DNA of 64,000 nt, taken from contig NZ_OU015584.1 in the NCBI RefSeq assembly GCF_907165195.1, forward strand, positions 1,736,001 to 1,800,000, read 5' to 3'. The notes below the pieces were generated by a model. The model saw only the letters and a program-made list of their open reading frames with translations, made no database searches and was not told the origin of the DNA. Position numbers and translations under genes: made by a program. Within the stretch, counting starts at the first letter, position 1. Each line of letters begins with the position of its first letter. Shown here one piece after another: positions 34,119 through 43,569 of this stretch. Origin of the DNA: Parvicella tangerina (GTDB lineage: Bacteria > Bacteroidota > Bacteroidia > Flavobacteriales_D > Parvicellaceae).

Positions 34119-34703
34119 TTGAATTTCCTTGCTCATCAATATTTATCAGGTTCTGATGATTATATCAAAATTGGAAATTTTGTAGCTGATATGATCAGAG
34201 GTAAAGAAATGGAGCAGTTTGACGAAGGTATTCAGCAAGGTATTCAGCTGCACCGTGCGATTGATCACTTCACGGACAACCATGATCAGGTGAAAAAAGC
34301 GATCCAGCTCTTTAGATCTTCTCAGGGGAAGTATGCACCAGTAATTGTGGATATTACTTTTGACCACTTCTTAGCAGCGAACTGGAGTAGTTATTCTGAG
34401 CAGGAACTGAATTCCTTTGCCAACAATTTTTATGATCTAATGATTGAGAATCTCGACTTAATGCCTGAAAAAGTGCAGTGGATTATTCCTAGAATGAAAG
34501 CGCAAAACTGGTTGTATGAATATCAATACCTAGACGGAATTCAACAAGCTTACGAAGGAATTTCAAGAAGAGCAAACTTTAGGTCCAACATGGCTTTTGC
34601 TCGGGTCGATTTAGAGAATCACTACGATGAATTGCAACAATGTTTTAGTCTTTTCTTTGACGACATCATTAGTTTTGTCCGTTCCCAAAATAAACATTTA
34701 TGA
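34119..34703 (+). CDS. Acyl carrier protein phosphodiesterase, AcpH-like
   Basis: This 194-residue protein has the ACP-phosphodiesterase signature: NFLAHQYLSG, IGNFVADMIRGK, QGIQLHRAIDHFTDNH and FDHFLAANW, with His and Asp residues for metal binding. The enzyme releases 4'-phosphopantetheine from acyl carrier protein. Translation probably starts at a TTG immediately after the preceding stop. The next gene overlaps by an ATGA. Its linkage to the metal regulator is positional; no direct functional link is evident. Confidence 0.85.
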   Translation: MNFLAHQYLSGSDDYIKIGNFVADMIRGKEMEQFDEGIQQGIQLHRAIDHFTDNHDQVKKAIQLFRSSQGKYAPVIVDITFDHFLAANWSSYSEQELNSFANNFYDLMIENLDLMPEKVQWIIPRMKAQNWLYEYQYLDGIQQAYEGISRRANFRSNMAFARVDLENHYDELQQCFSLFFDDIISFVRSQNKHL

Positions 34704-35194
34704 GAACGGTTTTGACTATATTTCTAGTTGCATTTCTACTTGGTTGTGATGAACCTTCAAATGAAAAAGAGCAAACAGCTATGGAATTAGACTATTTAGT
34801 ATTCGAATTTCACGACTCATCTGTGCCTCCACCATATCACAGAAGTTATAAACTTTCTTTTAAAGGAGAGGTAGTGCATGCAATTGTGGATTCTTATGGT
34901 GATGTTTTGACGGACACAGTGATTAATCTTGGAACTGAAAAGGTTCAAAAAGCGCTGGTAATGATCGAAAAGTACAAGGTCACAAACAAAGAAAAAAATG
35001 AAGAAAGTGAGGGGTGCTCTGGAGGTACTGGGATTTCTGTTCGATACGGATTAGGAGATGAAGCCCTTTGCAAAGGCTATGTATACTTTTGTGCAGGTGA
35101 TCAGTTTGGTGACCTGAGTGGAGACCTTACTGGATTGAAACATGAGCTCACCAACTTAATTCCAAATTTTAGTTCACTCTTAAAGGAAGAGTGA
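34700..35194 (+). CDS. Hypothetical lipoprotein
   Basis: The N-terminus RTVLTIFLVAFLLGCDEP is a signal peptide with lipobox (LLGC). The mature part, about 145 residues, contains PPYHRSYKLSFKGEV and a cysteine-bearing EGCSGGTGISVRYG, and a later pair of cysteines (LCKGYVYFCAGDQ), possibly disulfides in an exported domain. I recognise no family. The ATG overlaps the stop of the AcpH gene (ATGA), so it is co-translated with it. Confidence 0.65.
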   Translation: MRTVLTIFLVAFLLGCDEPSNEKEQTAMELDYLVFEFHDSSVPPPYHRSYKLSFKGEVVHAIVDSYGDVLTDTVINLGTEKVQKALVMIEKYKVTNKEKNEESEGCSGGTGISVRYGLGDEALCKGYVYFCAGDQFGDLSGDLTGLKHELTNLIPNFSSLLKEE

Positions 35195-35219
35195 TGGTAT
35201 TTATTGTAAATTTACAAGA

Positions 35220-37307
35220 GTGAAAGGTTTACTCATACTGCTTTGTTTCTTGACAGGTGTTTTGTCTCTTTTCGGACAGGACAAACTTGTGGTAGATGGA
35301 GAGGGGGAGATGCTGAATAAGCCTTTGGCTAATAACTTTCATATAGCAGAAGATCCTACAGGAAAAATAACCATTGAAGAGTTAGTTGAAGGTGATGTTG
35401 AACTAAGCTTTACAAAAATGGAAGCTCCAGTAGCCAACCTGGATTTTACAACTTCTAATTTTTGGGTTCATTTCGAAATAGAGAATAAAAAGGATAAGTC
35501 TGTTTTTCTCGTGTTAGAAACGGCTAGACCGATCACCAATTTGGTTGACTTGTTTGAGGTGAGTAAGGATGAGATTGTGATATATCGCTCTGGAGACGGA
35601 ATTCCTTTTACAGAAAAAACTCAAAAGTCTAGTTGTTCATGCTTCAGGTTATACCTTCCAGCCCATACTACCAAGGAATATTGGTTGCAAATGGGAAGTG
35701 ATGGGGAGATTATTAGTCTTCCAATGATCTTTTGGGAAGAGGCCCAGTTTAATTTTGTAAGTACGAATAAGACCTTCTTTGTGGGAATATTTTATGGCGT
35801 TTTCCTTTTTGTGGCCATCATTTACCTCACTTTTTATTTTATCCTGAAAGACAAGTCTTTCCTTTTCTATGTGCTCTACGTTATCGCATCCGCATTGCTA
35901 CAATTTAGTCTGGATGGGTTTACGCATCAGTACTTTTTCCCTTCAGGAGGATATTTAACTCAGCATTCAGTTCTGGTTTCAGCTGGAATAACCGTTTTAT
36001 TTGTTCTTCTCTATTCAAGAACTTACTTGAAGGTTAAGGAGTATAGTCGTAAGTGGGATGCCGTTTTTACTTCGTTTGCTGGTTTGGTGATACTGGTTAC
36101 CGTCCTCTCGTTGATACCTGGAGCACTGTATAGAATGTCATATCCCATCATCAACGGGATGAGTTTGATCAGTACGGTGTTTATTTTAATTGCTGCAATA
36201 GTTATCGGACGGAAACATAAGGTCCACCCTTTATTTATTAGTGGTGTGACTGTTCTTATCATTGGCGCTATCATCTTTATTTTAGGAAACTTTAGCGTGA
36301 TCAATGTGCCTGCATTAACGCAGAATAGTCTTAAGGTATCTACATTAATTGAGATCCTCTGTTTGTCTATTGTAATGGCTGCAAAATATAAGCAGTTACA
36401 AGAAGAAAAGGAGGAAGCTCAAGCTCGTTTGTTAACGGAACTAGAGGGTATTAATGAACGACTGGAAATACAAGTGAAAGAACGAACTGCTCAAATTGAG
36501 CATCAAAAACATGAGATCGAAGTTCAGAATAAGGATATTTTGGATAGTATCAAATACGCTCAAAGAATTCAAAAAGCAATCTTGCCAAGTGATAAGAAAT
36601 TTAAGTCATTATTGCCCGAATCCTTTGTAATGTTTAGGCCCAGAGATATTGTTAGCGGTGACTTTTATTGGATCGAATCACTAACAACCACAACCGATAA
36701 TCCTAGAGAACTAATCGTTTATGCAACTGCAGACTGTACTGGGCATGGTGTGCCAGGGGCTTTTGTAAGTATTGTGGGAAACAACTTTTTGAACCTTTCT
36801 AAAACGGATCGGGAAGTTAACACACCAGCTCTTGCGCTCGATTTTCTGAATAAAGGAATCAACAAATCCTTCAATACAATAGATAGCGATCAAATGATTA
36901 GAGATGGTATGGATATCGCCTTGTGTGCACTGGACCTTAAAAGCATGAAGTTACAATTTGCAGGAGCAAAGAACCCTTTGTATTTGGTTAGAGATGGAAA
37001 GTTGATCGTGTATAAAGCAGATAAACAGCCGATTGGATACATCGGAATGGACTTTAAGAACTTTACTGATCAAGAAATTGATTTGGAAAAGGGGGACGTT
37101 CTATATACTTTTAGTGATGGCTTTGCTGATCAATTTGGGGGGGAGCAAGGTAAAAAGTATAAATACAAAAGATTTAAAGAATTCCTTTTGTCGATTTCAT
37201 CACTGCCCATGGATGAGCAAAAGAAAATACTTGAATCAGAGTTCAATGATTGGAAAGAAGGGTATGAACAGTTAGATGATGTGCTGGTTATAGGTGTGAG
37301 AATTTAA
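35220..37307 (+). CDS. 7TMR-DISM sensor with SpoIIE (PP2C-type) phosphatase domain
   Basis: The 695-residue membrane phosphatase begins with a signal peptide (LLILLCFLTGVLSLFG), followed by a 7TMR-DISM extracellular sensor domain (about 25-175), seven membrane helices (about 185-395), a coiled coil (about 395-445) and a SpoIIE-type PP2C domain. Metal-site motifs are RDIVSGDFYW, ATADCTGHGVPGAFVS and YTFSDGFADQFGG. Such proteins usually dephosphorylate anti-anti-sigma factors in response to a signal; no partner-switching gene is adjacent. GTG start. It lies 25 nt after the lipoprotein gene, probably in the same transcript. Confidence 0.9.
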   Translation: MKGLLILLCFLTGVLSLFGQDKLVVDGEGEMLNKPLANNFHIAEDPTGKITIEELVEGDVELSFTKMEAPVANLDFTTSNFWVHFEIENKKDKSVFLVLETARPITNLVDLFEVSKDEIVIYRSGDGIPFTEKTQKSSCSCFRLYLPAHTTKEYWLQMGSDGEIISLPMIFWEEAQFNFVSTNKTFFVGIFYGVFLFVAIIYLTFYFILKDKSFLFYVLYVIASALLQFSLDGFTHQYFFPSGGYLTQHSVLVSAGITVLFVLLYSRTYLKVKEYSRKWDAVFTSFAGLVILVTVLSLIPGALYRMSYPIINGMSLISTVFILIAAIVIGRKHKVHPLFISGVTVLIIGAIIFILGNFSVINVPALTQNSLKVSTLIEILCLSIVMAAKYKQLQEEKEEAQARLLTELEGINERLEIQVKERTAQIEHQKHEIEVQNKDILDSIKYAQRIQKAILPSDKKFKSLLPESFVMFRPRDIVSGDFYWIESLTTTTDNPRELIVYATADCTGHGVPGAFVSIVGNNFLNLSKTDREVNTPALALDFLNKGINKSFNTIDSDQMIRDGMDIALCALDLKSMKLQFAGAKNPLYLVRDGKLIVYKADKQPIGYIGMDFKNFTDQEIDLEKGDVLYTFSDGFADQFGGEQGKKYKYKRFKEFLLSISSLPMDEQKKILESEFNDWKEGYEQLDDVLVIGVRI

Positions 37308-37317
37308 TGATTTTGAA

Positions 37318-38325
37318 ATGAAATTAAGACAAACAATATTCACAATCGCAGTGCTGGGGTCTCTTGGGAGTTGGGCAGGAGGTGTACACAGTGGGTGTAC
37401 GCATGCCTCTTGGGGGTTTTATGCGCACAAACGGATCAACAGAATGGCTGTATTTACATTGCCACCCGAATTGTTCACGTTTTATAAAAAACACATTGAA
37501 TTCCTTACAGATCATGCGGTAGATCCAGACAAACGCAGGTATGCGGTTAAAGGAGAAGCTGAACGACATTACATCGATATTGATCACTATGTGCATAAAG
37601 GAGAGGATCCATTTGAAGTTGTTCCTAAAAAATGGGACGATGCCGTTGCAAAATTTACTGAAGATACTTTGAAAGCTTACGGGATAGTACCGTGGCACTT
37701 GAATTTTATGGTGTATCGCTTAACGAAAGCTTTTAAAGACCAAAACCTTGATCGTATCCTAAAGCTTTCAGCAGAACTTGGACATTACATAGGAGATGCG
37801 CATGTTCCGTTGCATACAACAGAGAATTATAACGGACAAATGACGGGACAAAAGGGAATTCACGGTTTCTGGGAATCTAGGATACCCGAGCTTAGTGCTG
37901 AAGAGTATGATTATTTGCTAGGTACGGCTATTTATATTGATGACCCTCTGGATGAAGCCTGGAGGATTGTAAAAGAGAGTCATTACGCAGTTGATTCTGT
38001 GCTCACCTTTGAAAAAGAGTTGACAGAAGAGTTTGGTGAAGACAAAAAATATTCTGTGGAACGAAGAGGTCAGGTGATGATGAAGGTGTACAGTGAAGAA
38101 TTTGCTTTGGAATATGAATATCGTTTAGATCACATGCAGGAACGTAGAATGCGAGCTTCCATATATATGACAGGCTGTTTTTGGTATACCTGTTGGGTTA
38201 ACGCAGGACAGCCAGATCTTGAGTCTCTGGGTGATAACATTTCAGAAGACTACAAGAAAGAAATGGAAGATGAAGAGAAGAAGTTCGGTATCGGAAAGAT
38301 CTTTGGAAGAGAGCATGATAACTAG
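37318..38325 (+). CDS. Secreted zinc-dependent S1/P1-nuclease/phospholipase C-like enzyme
   Basis: The 335-residue protein has an N-terminal export signal (QTIFTIAVLGSLGSWAGG) and the zinc-site pattern of the S1/P1 nuclease/phospholipase C superfamily: WGFYAHKRINRMAV (first Trp/His), AERHYIDIDHY, ELGHYIGDAHVPLHTTENYN and KGIHGFWESRIPEL. These residues bind three zinc ions, and the protein probably cleaves phosphodiester bonds in the periplasm or outside the cell. Substrate (nucleic acid or phospholipid) is not decided by sequence. Three cysteines sit near the N-terminus and the end. It follows the SpoIIE gene by 10 nt and overlaps the next gene by 11 nt. Confidence 0.85.
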   Translation: MKLRQTIFTIAVLGSLGSWAGGVHSGCTHASWGFYAHKRINRMAVFTLPPELFTFYKKHIEFLTDHAVDPDKRRYAVKGEAERHYIDIDHYVHKGEDPFEVVPKKWDDAVAKFTEDTLKAYGIVPWHLNFMVYRLTKAFKDQNLDRILKLSAELGHYIGDAHVPLHTTENYNGQMTGQKGIHGFWESRIPELSAEEYDYLLGTAIYIDDPLDEAWRIVKESHYAVDSVLTFEKELTEEFGEDKKYSVERRGQVMMKVYSEEFALEYEYRLDHMQERRMRASIYMTGCFWYTCWVNAGQPDLESLGDNISEDYKKEMEDEEKKFGIGKIFGREHDN

Positions 38326-38902
38326 ATTACCTATACTTTTACTTTTTTTGAGTGCAATTTCTTTGCTGAACTGTTCGAGAGATTCTGGGCATAAACCTAC
38401 AATGTCTAAAGAAAGGGGTGGATCAGAACTTAGTCTAAGAACATTTTTGGTTTGGTCAGGAGCTGAGATTGAAGAATTGGAAAATGGTTCTTTTGTTGCC
38501 AGTAAATCTTTTATTGAGGAAGATGGAGTCGAATTACACGAGGTTCTATTGGTTGAGAAAGAAACTAAAATCTTCTATGCATGGTGGGAGAGTGATGATG
38601 AGCAATTTGGTATTGATTTACTAATAGAAAATGGAGATACTTTACATTCTTACAGTGGTACAATAAATTCAGTACCAAACTTGCGCTCGGTTGATATGTT
38701 GTCAAATAAGTTCGTTACAGATTTAGATTACGGTTCTGTCTATGTGTTTGAAGTAGATACTTTGAATAATGAATCATACTTTGTATTTACACCAAGAGAT
38801 TCGAATCAATTTGTTGAAGATATGTCTACTATTACAAAAAAATATCCAGGAACGTCAAAACTTGAAAACCTTGGATACTTTGAGCTTATTTGGGGGAGTT
38901 AA
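38315..38902 (+). CDS. Hypothetical lipoprotein
   Basis: I place the start at the ATG at 38315 because ITRLPILLLFLSAISLLNC is a lipoprotein signal (LLNC), while the longer frame from 38219 is an overlap with the upstream gene. The mature part of about 170 residues is acidic with strand-like segments (GSFVASKSFIEEDGVELHEVLLV, KTKIFYAWWESDDEQFGI is not repeated). No family is recognised. It overlaps the upstream nuclease-like gene by 11 nt and ends the rightward operon starting at 33462. Confidence 0.62.
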   Translation: MITRLPILLLFLSAISLLNCSRDSGHKPTMSKERGGSELSLRTFLVWSGAEIEELENGSFVASKSFIEEDGVELHEVLLVEKETKIFYAWWESDDEQFGIDLLIENGDTLHSYSGTINSVPNLRSVDMLSNKFVTDLDYGSVYVFEVDTLNNESYFVFTPRDSNQFVEDMSTITKKYPGTSKLENLGYFELIWGS

Positions 38903-38911
38903 TGTGAAAGC

Positions 38912-40240
38912 TTAATTCGTCAATGTAATCGTCTCCAGCTTTTCTTCTACAAACTCAATTTTGTATACGCCATCTCGATCCAGTTCGGTCAACTTAATGT
39001 TAGAACTTTCATTAATCATTAAAGGATTGAAAGGAGTTTTTACTTTCACGTAGTTACTGGTAAAACCATACATCATCCCTTCACTTTCTGAACTTTCGAA
39101 CAAAGCGATCTCTCGTTGCTGATTTTGACTCTCATAGAAAGCTCGTTTCTTTTTGGAGGAAAGAATCGATAGCTTTTTGTTGCGTTCTTTTCTAACGTGA
39201 ACTGGAACAACCCCATCCATTCGGATTGCAGTAGTGTTTGGTCGCTCAGAATAGGTAAACACATGCAAATAGGAGATAGGTAGTTCATGAAGTAAATCAT
39301 AGGTCTTTTGAAATTCTTCATCCGTTTCACCTGGAAATCCTACGATCACATCTACACCGATGCAACAGTCTGGCATGAGCTGCTTAATTTTGGCAATTCT
39401 ACTACGATATAGATCAGTATCATAACGCCTACGCATTTTTTCTAATAGTTTGTCACTCCCACTTTGGAGCGGAATATGAAAATGCGGGACAAATCGTTTG
39501 CTATTTGCCACAAATTCAATGATCTCATCAGATAATAAGTTGGGCTCAATACTACTAATTCTAAAACGCTCAATTCCTTCAATACGATCAAGTTCTTTGA
39601 TTAAATCAAGGAAGTTTTCGTCCGTTCCGTATCCGAAATCACCAATGTTAACTCCAGTAAGAACAACTTCTTTTACGTTTGTTTTAGCCAGTTCCTTTGC
39701 TTTCTGAACAGTTTCCGTAACCGAAGCGTTTCTTCCTCTTCCTCTAGCCAAAGGAATGGTGCAAAATGCACAGAAATAATTACAACCATCCTGCACTTTT
39801 AGGAATGATCTGGTTCGATCACCAATGCTATAGCCAGGTACAAATTCTTTGGTGTGTTTGATCTCTTCATTCTTCACGGTTGTCTCTTCGTGCTTGCTGA
39901 GATCTCCCAAGTAGTCTGTAATATTGAACTTCTCATTCGCTCCTAAGACTACATCCACACCTTCGATTTCCGCAATCTCTTTAGGTTTCAACTGAGCATA
40001 ACAACCAATCACGGCAATAAATGCATCCGGATTATAAGACAATGCTTTTCGAACAATACTTCTGCATTTTTTGTTGGCTTGTTCCGTAACGCTGCATGTA
40101 TTGATCACATAAACATCAGCGCCATCTTCAAAAGGAATCTTGGCAAAACCTTCTTTTGCAAGCGACTGTGAAATTGTGCTGGTCTCACTAAAATTGAGTT
40201 TACATCCTAAGGTGTAGTATGCTGCCGTGCCGTAATTCAT
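38912..40240 (-). CDS. mtaB: tRNA threonylcarbamoyladenosine C2-methylthiotransferase
   Basis: This radical-SAM enzyme adds a methylthio group to t6A37 of tRNA to give ms2t6A. The N-terminal UPF0004 domain holds the first cluster cysteines (YTLGCKLNFSET, NTCSVTEQANKK, IGCYAQ). The radical-SAM motif DGCNYFCAFCTIPLARG carries the CxxxCxxC. A C-terminal TRAM-like domain follows (residues about 375-440). I start it at 40240 (MNYGTAAYYTLGCKLN); the longer frame to 40309 lies upstream of the promoter. TATCTTTG on the minus strand ends 6 nt before this ATG. MtaB is distinguished from MiaB by the lack of the MiaB-type N-terminal extension and by overall layout. Confidence 0.9.
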   Translation of the reverse strand: MNYGTAAYYTLGCKLNFSETSTISQSLAKEGFAKIPFEDGADVYVINTCSVTEQANKKCRSIVRKALSYNPDAFIAVIGCYAQLKPKEIAEIEGVDVVLGANEKFNITDYLGDLSKHEETTVKNEEIKHTKEFVPGYSIGDRTRSFLKVQDGCNYFCAFCTIPLARGRGRNASVTETVQKAKELAKTNVKEVVLTGVNIGDFGYGTDENFLDLIKELDRIEGIERFRISSIEPNLLSDEIIEFVANSKRFVPHFHIPLQSGSDKLLEKMRRRYDTDLYRSRIAKIKQLMPDCCIGVDVIVGFPGETDEEFQKTYDLLHELPISYLHVFTYSERPNTTAIRMDGVVPVHVRKERNKKLSILSSKKKRAFYESQNQQREIALFESSESEGMMYGFTSNYVKVKTPFNPLMINESSNIKLTELDRDGVYKIEFVEEKLETITLTN

Positions 40241-40246
40241 GGGTTG

Positions 40247-40254
40247 CAAAGATA
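40247..40254 (-). promoter_or_regulatory. -7 promoter box TATCTTTG of mtaB
   Basis: The minus strand reads TATCTTTG, CAACCC, ATG. The box matches TAnnTTTG; transcription would begin at or near the start codon. It supports the start at 40240. Confidence 0.55.
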
Positions 40255-40347
40255 GTGCATTAAACTTGAAGTATGGATAACTTATTAGACAACAGGTGCA
40301 TTGCAACAAATGAATAGCGTAGATTTACGTTGTAGCAGTTAGACGTA

Positions 40348-41100
40348 ATGCCTCAAAGGTTAATTAAAATAACAGACGAGATCTATTGTAATTACTCATC
40401 TTCGTATTTCAATTGTACTTATATTGTTTATCGAAATGATGAAGTAACTTTAATAGATACAGGAATGAAATCTGACGCAAGTGATGTGAAGTTTGCTCTT
40501 AGAGAACTTAATATTCCAATAGAAAAGATCAAATCTATTTTACTTACACATTGGCATAATGATCATTCGGCTGGGGCAGCAGAATTGAAGGGGTTGACCA
40601 ATTGCATTACTTATTGTCACCAAAATGAAGCAAGGTATTTTGAGTTGGAACAAAGCTCCAGAATCAGGAGATTAGCTGATTACATACCAGAGCATGGGAT
40701 TTTTGTTCTCTTCAAAGGACTTATTGGAGATACGGTTCCAAGACCAGTTTCAATAGATAGAAAGGTTAGGACTGGAGAAATAATCGATGGTGATTTTGAA
40801 GTGATACACACCCCTGGACATACGGGAGGTCATATAGCCTACTTTGATGTTGAGTCAGGGTTTTTATTTGCTGGAGATGCTTTAGCTGTCGTTAATGGAA
40901 AGTTACGGTTGATGGCAAGTATTGTTACCGAGAATAAAAAGGAGGCGTTAGAATCAATCATCGAAATGCTACAAGGAGAAAGAACAATAAAAGCGATCTG
41001 TCCTGGACATAGAGAGCCTCTTACAAAAAATGTGAGCGAAGAGATAGAATCATTTATTGAAAAGATAAAAGCACAAAAAAGGTGGCCTATCTTAGGTTAG
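40348..41100 (+). CDS. Metallo-beta-lactamase-fold hydrolase
   Basis: This 250-residue protein has the metal-binding motif THWHNDHSAG (HxHxDH), with later ligands in HTPGHTGGH and the Asp of FAGDALAV, plus a final His in ICPGHREP. It is a member of the metallo-beta-lactamase superfamily, probably a hydrolase of a thioester or phosphoester such as a glyoxalase-II-like reaction. The family is broad and the substrate cannot be inferred. It is 4 nt from xerD, so the two may be co-transcribed. Confidence 0.85.
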   Translation: MPQRLIKITDEIYCNYSSSYFNCTYIVYRNDEVTLIDTGMKSDASDVKFALRELNIPIEKIKSILLTHWHNDHSAGAAELKGLTNCITYCHQNEARYFELEQSSRIRRLADYIPEHGIFVLFKGLIGDTVPRPVSIDRKVRTGEIIDGDFEVIHTPGHTGGHIAYFDVESGFLFAGDALAVVNGKLRLMASIVTENKKEALESIIEMLQGERTIKAICPGHREPLTKNVSEEIESFIEKIKAQKRWPILG

Positions 41101-41104
41101 AATT

Positions 41105-42016
41105 ATGTCAATTTGGAGTAGTTATATCAATGGTTTTAAGGCGTATTTACAACTCGAACGTTCGTTGTCTGATAATACAGTAGAAAACTACCTCAGAGAT
41201 GTAGTAAAGCTAGAGCGCTACTTTAATGAGGTGATGGACATAGAGATCTCATTGACTAAAGTGACCTATGCAGATATTCAAGGATTTCTCAAGTGGTTAC
41301 ATGATATGGAGTTTGCTCCTAGTAGTCAAGCTCGGATCATATCAGGATTGAAAACGTTTTTTGAGTATTTGCTCCTAGAGAATGTGATTCAAAAAAATCC
41401 AACAGAACTACTAGAGGCGCCTAAACTGGGAAGAAAACTACCAGATACGTTATCTTATGAAGAAATTGAAGCGATTATCGGTGGAATTGACAGAAGTACA
41501 CCTGAAGGTGAGCGAAACGTGGCTATACTGGAGATGCTTTACGGTAGTGGACTTCGAGTAAGTGAGCTGACAAATATTTCTTTACAAGATATCTACTGGG
41601 AAGAAGGATTTCTGCGAGTAACAGGAAAAGGTAATAAGCAACGAATCGTGCCAATCAGTTCAGATGGACTGAAACATTTGAAGATCTATGTCAATGAGAT
41701 CAGAGTTCATCAGGATCCGAAGCCAGGACATGAGCATGTGTTATTTTTAAACCGAAGAGGAAAACAGCTGACCAGAGTCATGATTTTTACTATTGTTAAA
41801 GATGCGGTTGAAAAGGCGGGAATCAGAAAGCGTATTTCTCCTCATACCTTTAGACATTCTTTCGCAACACATTTAGTGGAGAATGGTGCAGACCTCCGTG
41901 CCGTTCAGGAAATGCTGGGACATGTTTCGATTACGACAACAGAAGTTTATACGCACCTTGATCGGAAGTATTTGAAAGAAGTAATTGATCGCTACCATCC
42001 AATTGGGAAAAAGTAG
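41105..42016 (+). CDS. xerD: Tyrosine recombinase XerD
   Basis: This 303-residue site-specific recombinase contains an N-terminal SAM-like core-binding domain (about 1-95; YLQLERSLSDNTVENYLRD) and the catalytic domain with the conserved Arg (GSGLRVSEL), Lys in GKGNKQR, the HTFRH box (His247, Arg250), GHVSITTTEVYTH (His273) and the nucleophile Tyr282. XerD acts with XerC at dif to resolve chromosome dimers. Length and motifs are standard. It lies 4 nt after the metallo-beta-lactamase gene. Confidence 0.94.
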   Translation: MSIWSSYINGFKAYLQLERSLSDNTVENYLRDVVKLERYFNEVMDIEISLTKVTYADIQGFLKWLHDMEFAPSSQARIISGLKTFFEYLLLENVIQKNPTELLEAPKLGRKLPDTLSYEEIEAIIGGIDRSTPEGERNVAILEMLYGSGLRVSELTNISLQDIYWEEGFLRVTGKGNKQRIVPISSDGLKHLKIYVNEIRVHQDPKPGHEHVLFLNRRGKQLTRVMIFTIVKDAVEKAGIRKRISPHTFRHSFATHLVENGADLRAVQEMLGHVSITTTEVYTHLDRKYLKEVIDRYHPIGKK

Positions 42017-42056
42017 TGCTTAGTGAGGGACAGGTCGTATTGAGTGAGGGTTCGTA

Positions 42057-42087
42057 TTGCTAATCACATCGTATTGTGGTATCTTTG
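42057..42087 (+). promoter_or_regulatory. Bacteroidetes promoter of the GWxTD gene
   Basis: TTG at 42057-42059, 20 nt and TATCTTTG at 42080-42087 match TTG/TAnnTTTG. The ATG at 42112 lies 24 nt downstream. A six-codon ORF (ATG at 42095) ends in TGA overlapping that ATG. Confidence 0.6.
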
Positions 42088-42111
42088 TTGGATAATGAAA
42101 TACCTGTTTTC

Positions 42112-43557
42112 ATGAGATTTTTATTGTTTGTCCTGATTTCTTTGTTCTCGTTGAGTTCGTCAGCTCAGCTAGATGCCTATTTAGATGGAAAATATTTTAT
42201 GACCCCTGAAGGTCCAATTTATGAGACCTATCTGGAGATTTATGCATCAACTGTTAAATTCAAAAAGAAATCTGGTGAAGATCCAGTATGTTCTGTAGAG
42301 GTTACCCAGATTTTGAAGAAAGGGGACAGTATTGTTCATTATTATAAGGAAGTGTTGACAAAAGCTTCAATAGGTAGTGACAGCGTGGTGGAGAACTTAA
42401 TGCAAGTAAAGCGTTTTCCTGTTCAGAACAATGAAATCTATTCAGTAGAGGTTTCTATACAGGATTTGTATGCTAACACTGAGACTCAAACTGTTGAACG
42501 AGAGGTGATCCCGCATTTTTCAGAGTTATCTTGTGAGGTAAGTGACATTGTGTTATTGTCAAGTTTTGCTGAAACCACTGAGCCTAACGTGCTCTCAAAG
42601 TCAGGGTATGATCTACTTCCATTACTGACGGATTTCTTTACGCCTGAATACGAGAAAATTGCTTACTATTTTGAATACTACAATACGGATAAAGAATTTG
42701 GTGATGAAAAATTCTTGGCAAGGCATTACATCAGGAATAAAAAATCGGGACAAATAGCAGGTAACTTCTTAAAACAAAAGATTTACAAGGCTGAATCGAT
42801 TATTCCTGTTTTGCACTACTTTGACATCGGCTCATTACCCTCTGGGGATTATGAACTCGTGGCAGAAGTTAGAGATCAGGAGAATAAGGTGATTATTGAA
42901 AAAAAGTTGAGTTTCACCAGACTGAACCTGAGAGTAGATGTCTCAGAAAAACACCTGAAGGATGTGAGCTACGCAGGGACTTTTGCTGAAGAATTACCCG
43001 CAGATTCATTGGATGAATTTATTTATTGCTTGATTCCCATAGTAAGTGGACAGGAAGATGTAGTCATCGATCATAAAGTGAAGAACTTTAGTGATACGAT
43101 GAAAAGAAGATTTATTTACAGCTTTTGGTATAACTTTAATCCAGATAAACCGGCAAAGGCATGGCTGGATTATAAAGAGCAGGTAAAACAAGCTGACAAG
43201 ATGTTCGGAACTTCTGTTAAAGAAGGTTATGAAACGGACCGTGGAAGAGTCTTTCTGAAATATGGGGCACCAAATACAGTCACAGATCGTCCGAATGAAC
43301 CAAGTTCTTATCCATATCAGATCTGGCACTATTACAAGATTGGAAAGTTTAATAATAAACGCTTTGTCTTCTACCAACCAGATTTGGTGACGAATGATTA
43401 TGAGCTACTTCACTCCGATCTTCAAGGAGAGCTTAGCAATGTAAATTGGCAAGTTGTGCTGAATAAAAGAAATAGTCCCAATGGAACGGTTGATCAGGGC
43501 GGTAGTAATTACGACCACTGGGGTTCAAATACCAATACCCTATTTACTAATCCATAG
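42112..43557 (+). CDS. GWxTD-domain protein
   Basis: The 481-residue exported protein has a signal peptide (RFLLFVLISLFSLSSSAQ) and ends with the GWxTD domain, here a degenerate GYETDRGRVFLKYGAP (residues about 375-391) followed by YPYQIWHYYKIG. Such proteins are common in Bacteroidetes; their function is not established. I start it at 42112 because the signal peptide begins there; the nearest upstream start candidate lies inside the promoter box. The next gene follows after 12 nt, and both are probably co-transcribed with the two-component sensor downstream. Confidence 0.85.
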   Translation: MRFLLFVLISLFSLSSSAQLDAYLDGKYFMTPEGPIYETYLEIYASTVKFKKKSGEDPVCSVEVTQILKKGDSIVHYYKEVLTKASIGSDSVVENLMQVKRFPVQNNEIYSVEVSIQDLYANTETQTVEREVIPHFSELSCEVSDIVLLSSFAETTEPNVLSKSGYDLLPLLTDFFTPEYEKIAYYFEYYNTDKEFGDEKFLARHYIRNKKSGQIAGNFLKQKIYKAESIIPVLHYFDIGSLPSGDYELVAEVRDQENKVIIEKKLSFTRLNLRVDVSEKHLKDVSYAGTFAEELPADSLDEFIYCLIPIVSGQEDVVIDHKVKNFSDTMKRRFIYSFWYNFNPDKPAKAWLDYKEQVKQADKMFGTSVKEGYETDRGRVFLKYGAPNTVTDRPNEPSSYPYQIWHYYKIGKFNNKRFVFYQPDLVTNDYELLHSDLQGELSNVNWQVVLNKRNSPNGTVDQGGSNYDHWGSNTNTLFTNP

Positions 43558-43569
43558 TTAGGTTAAGAG

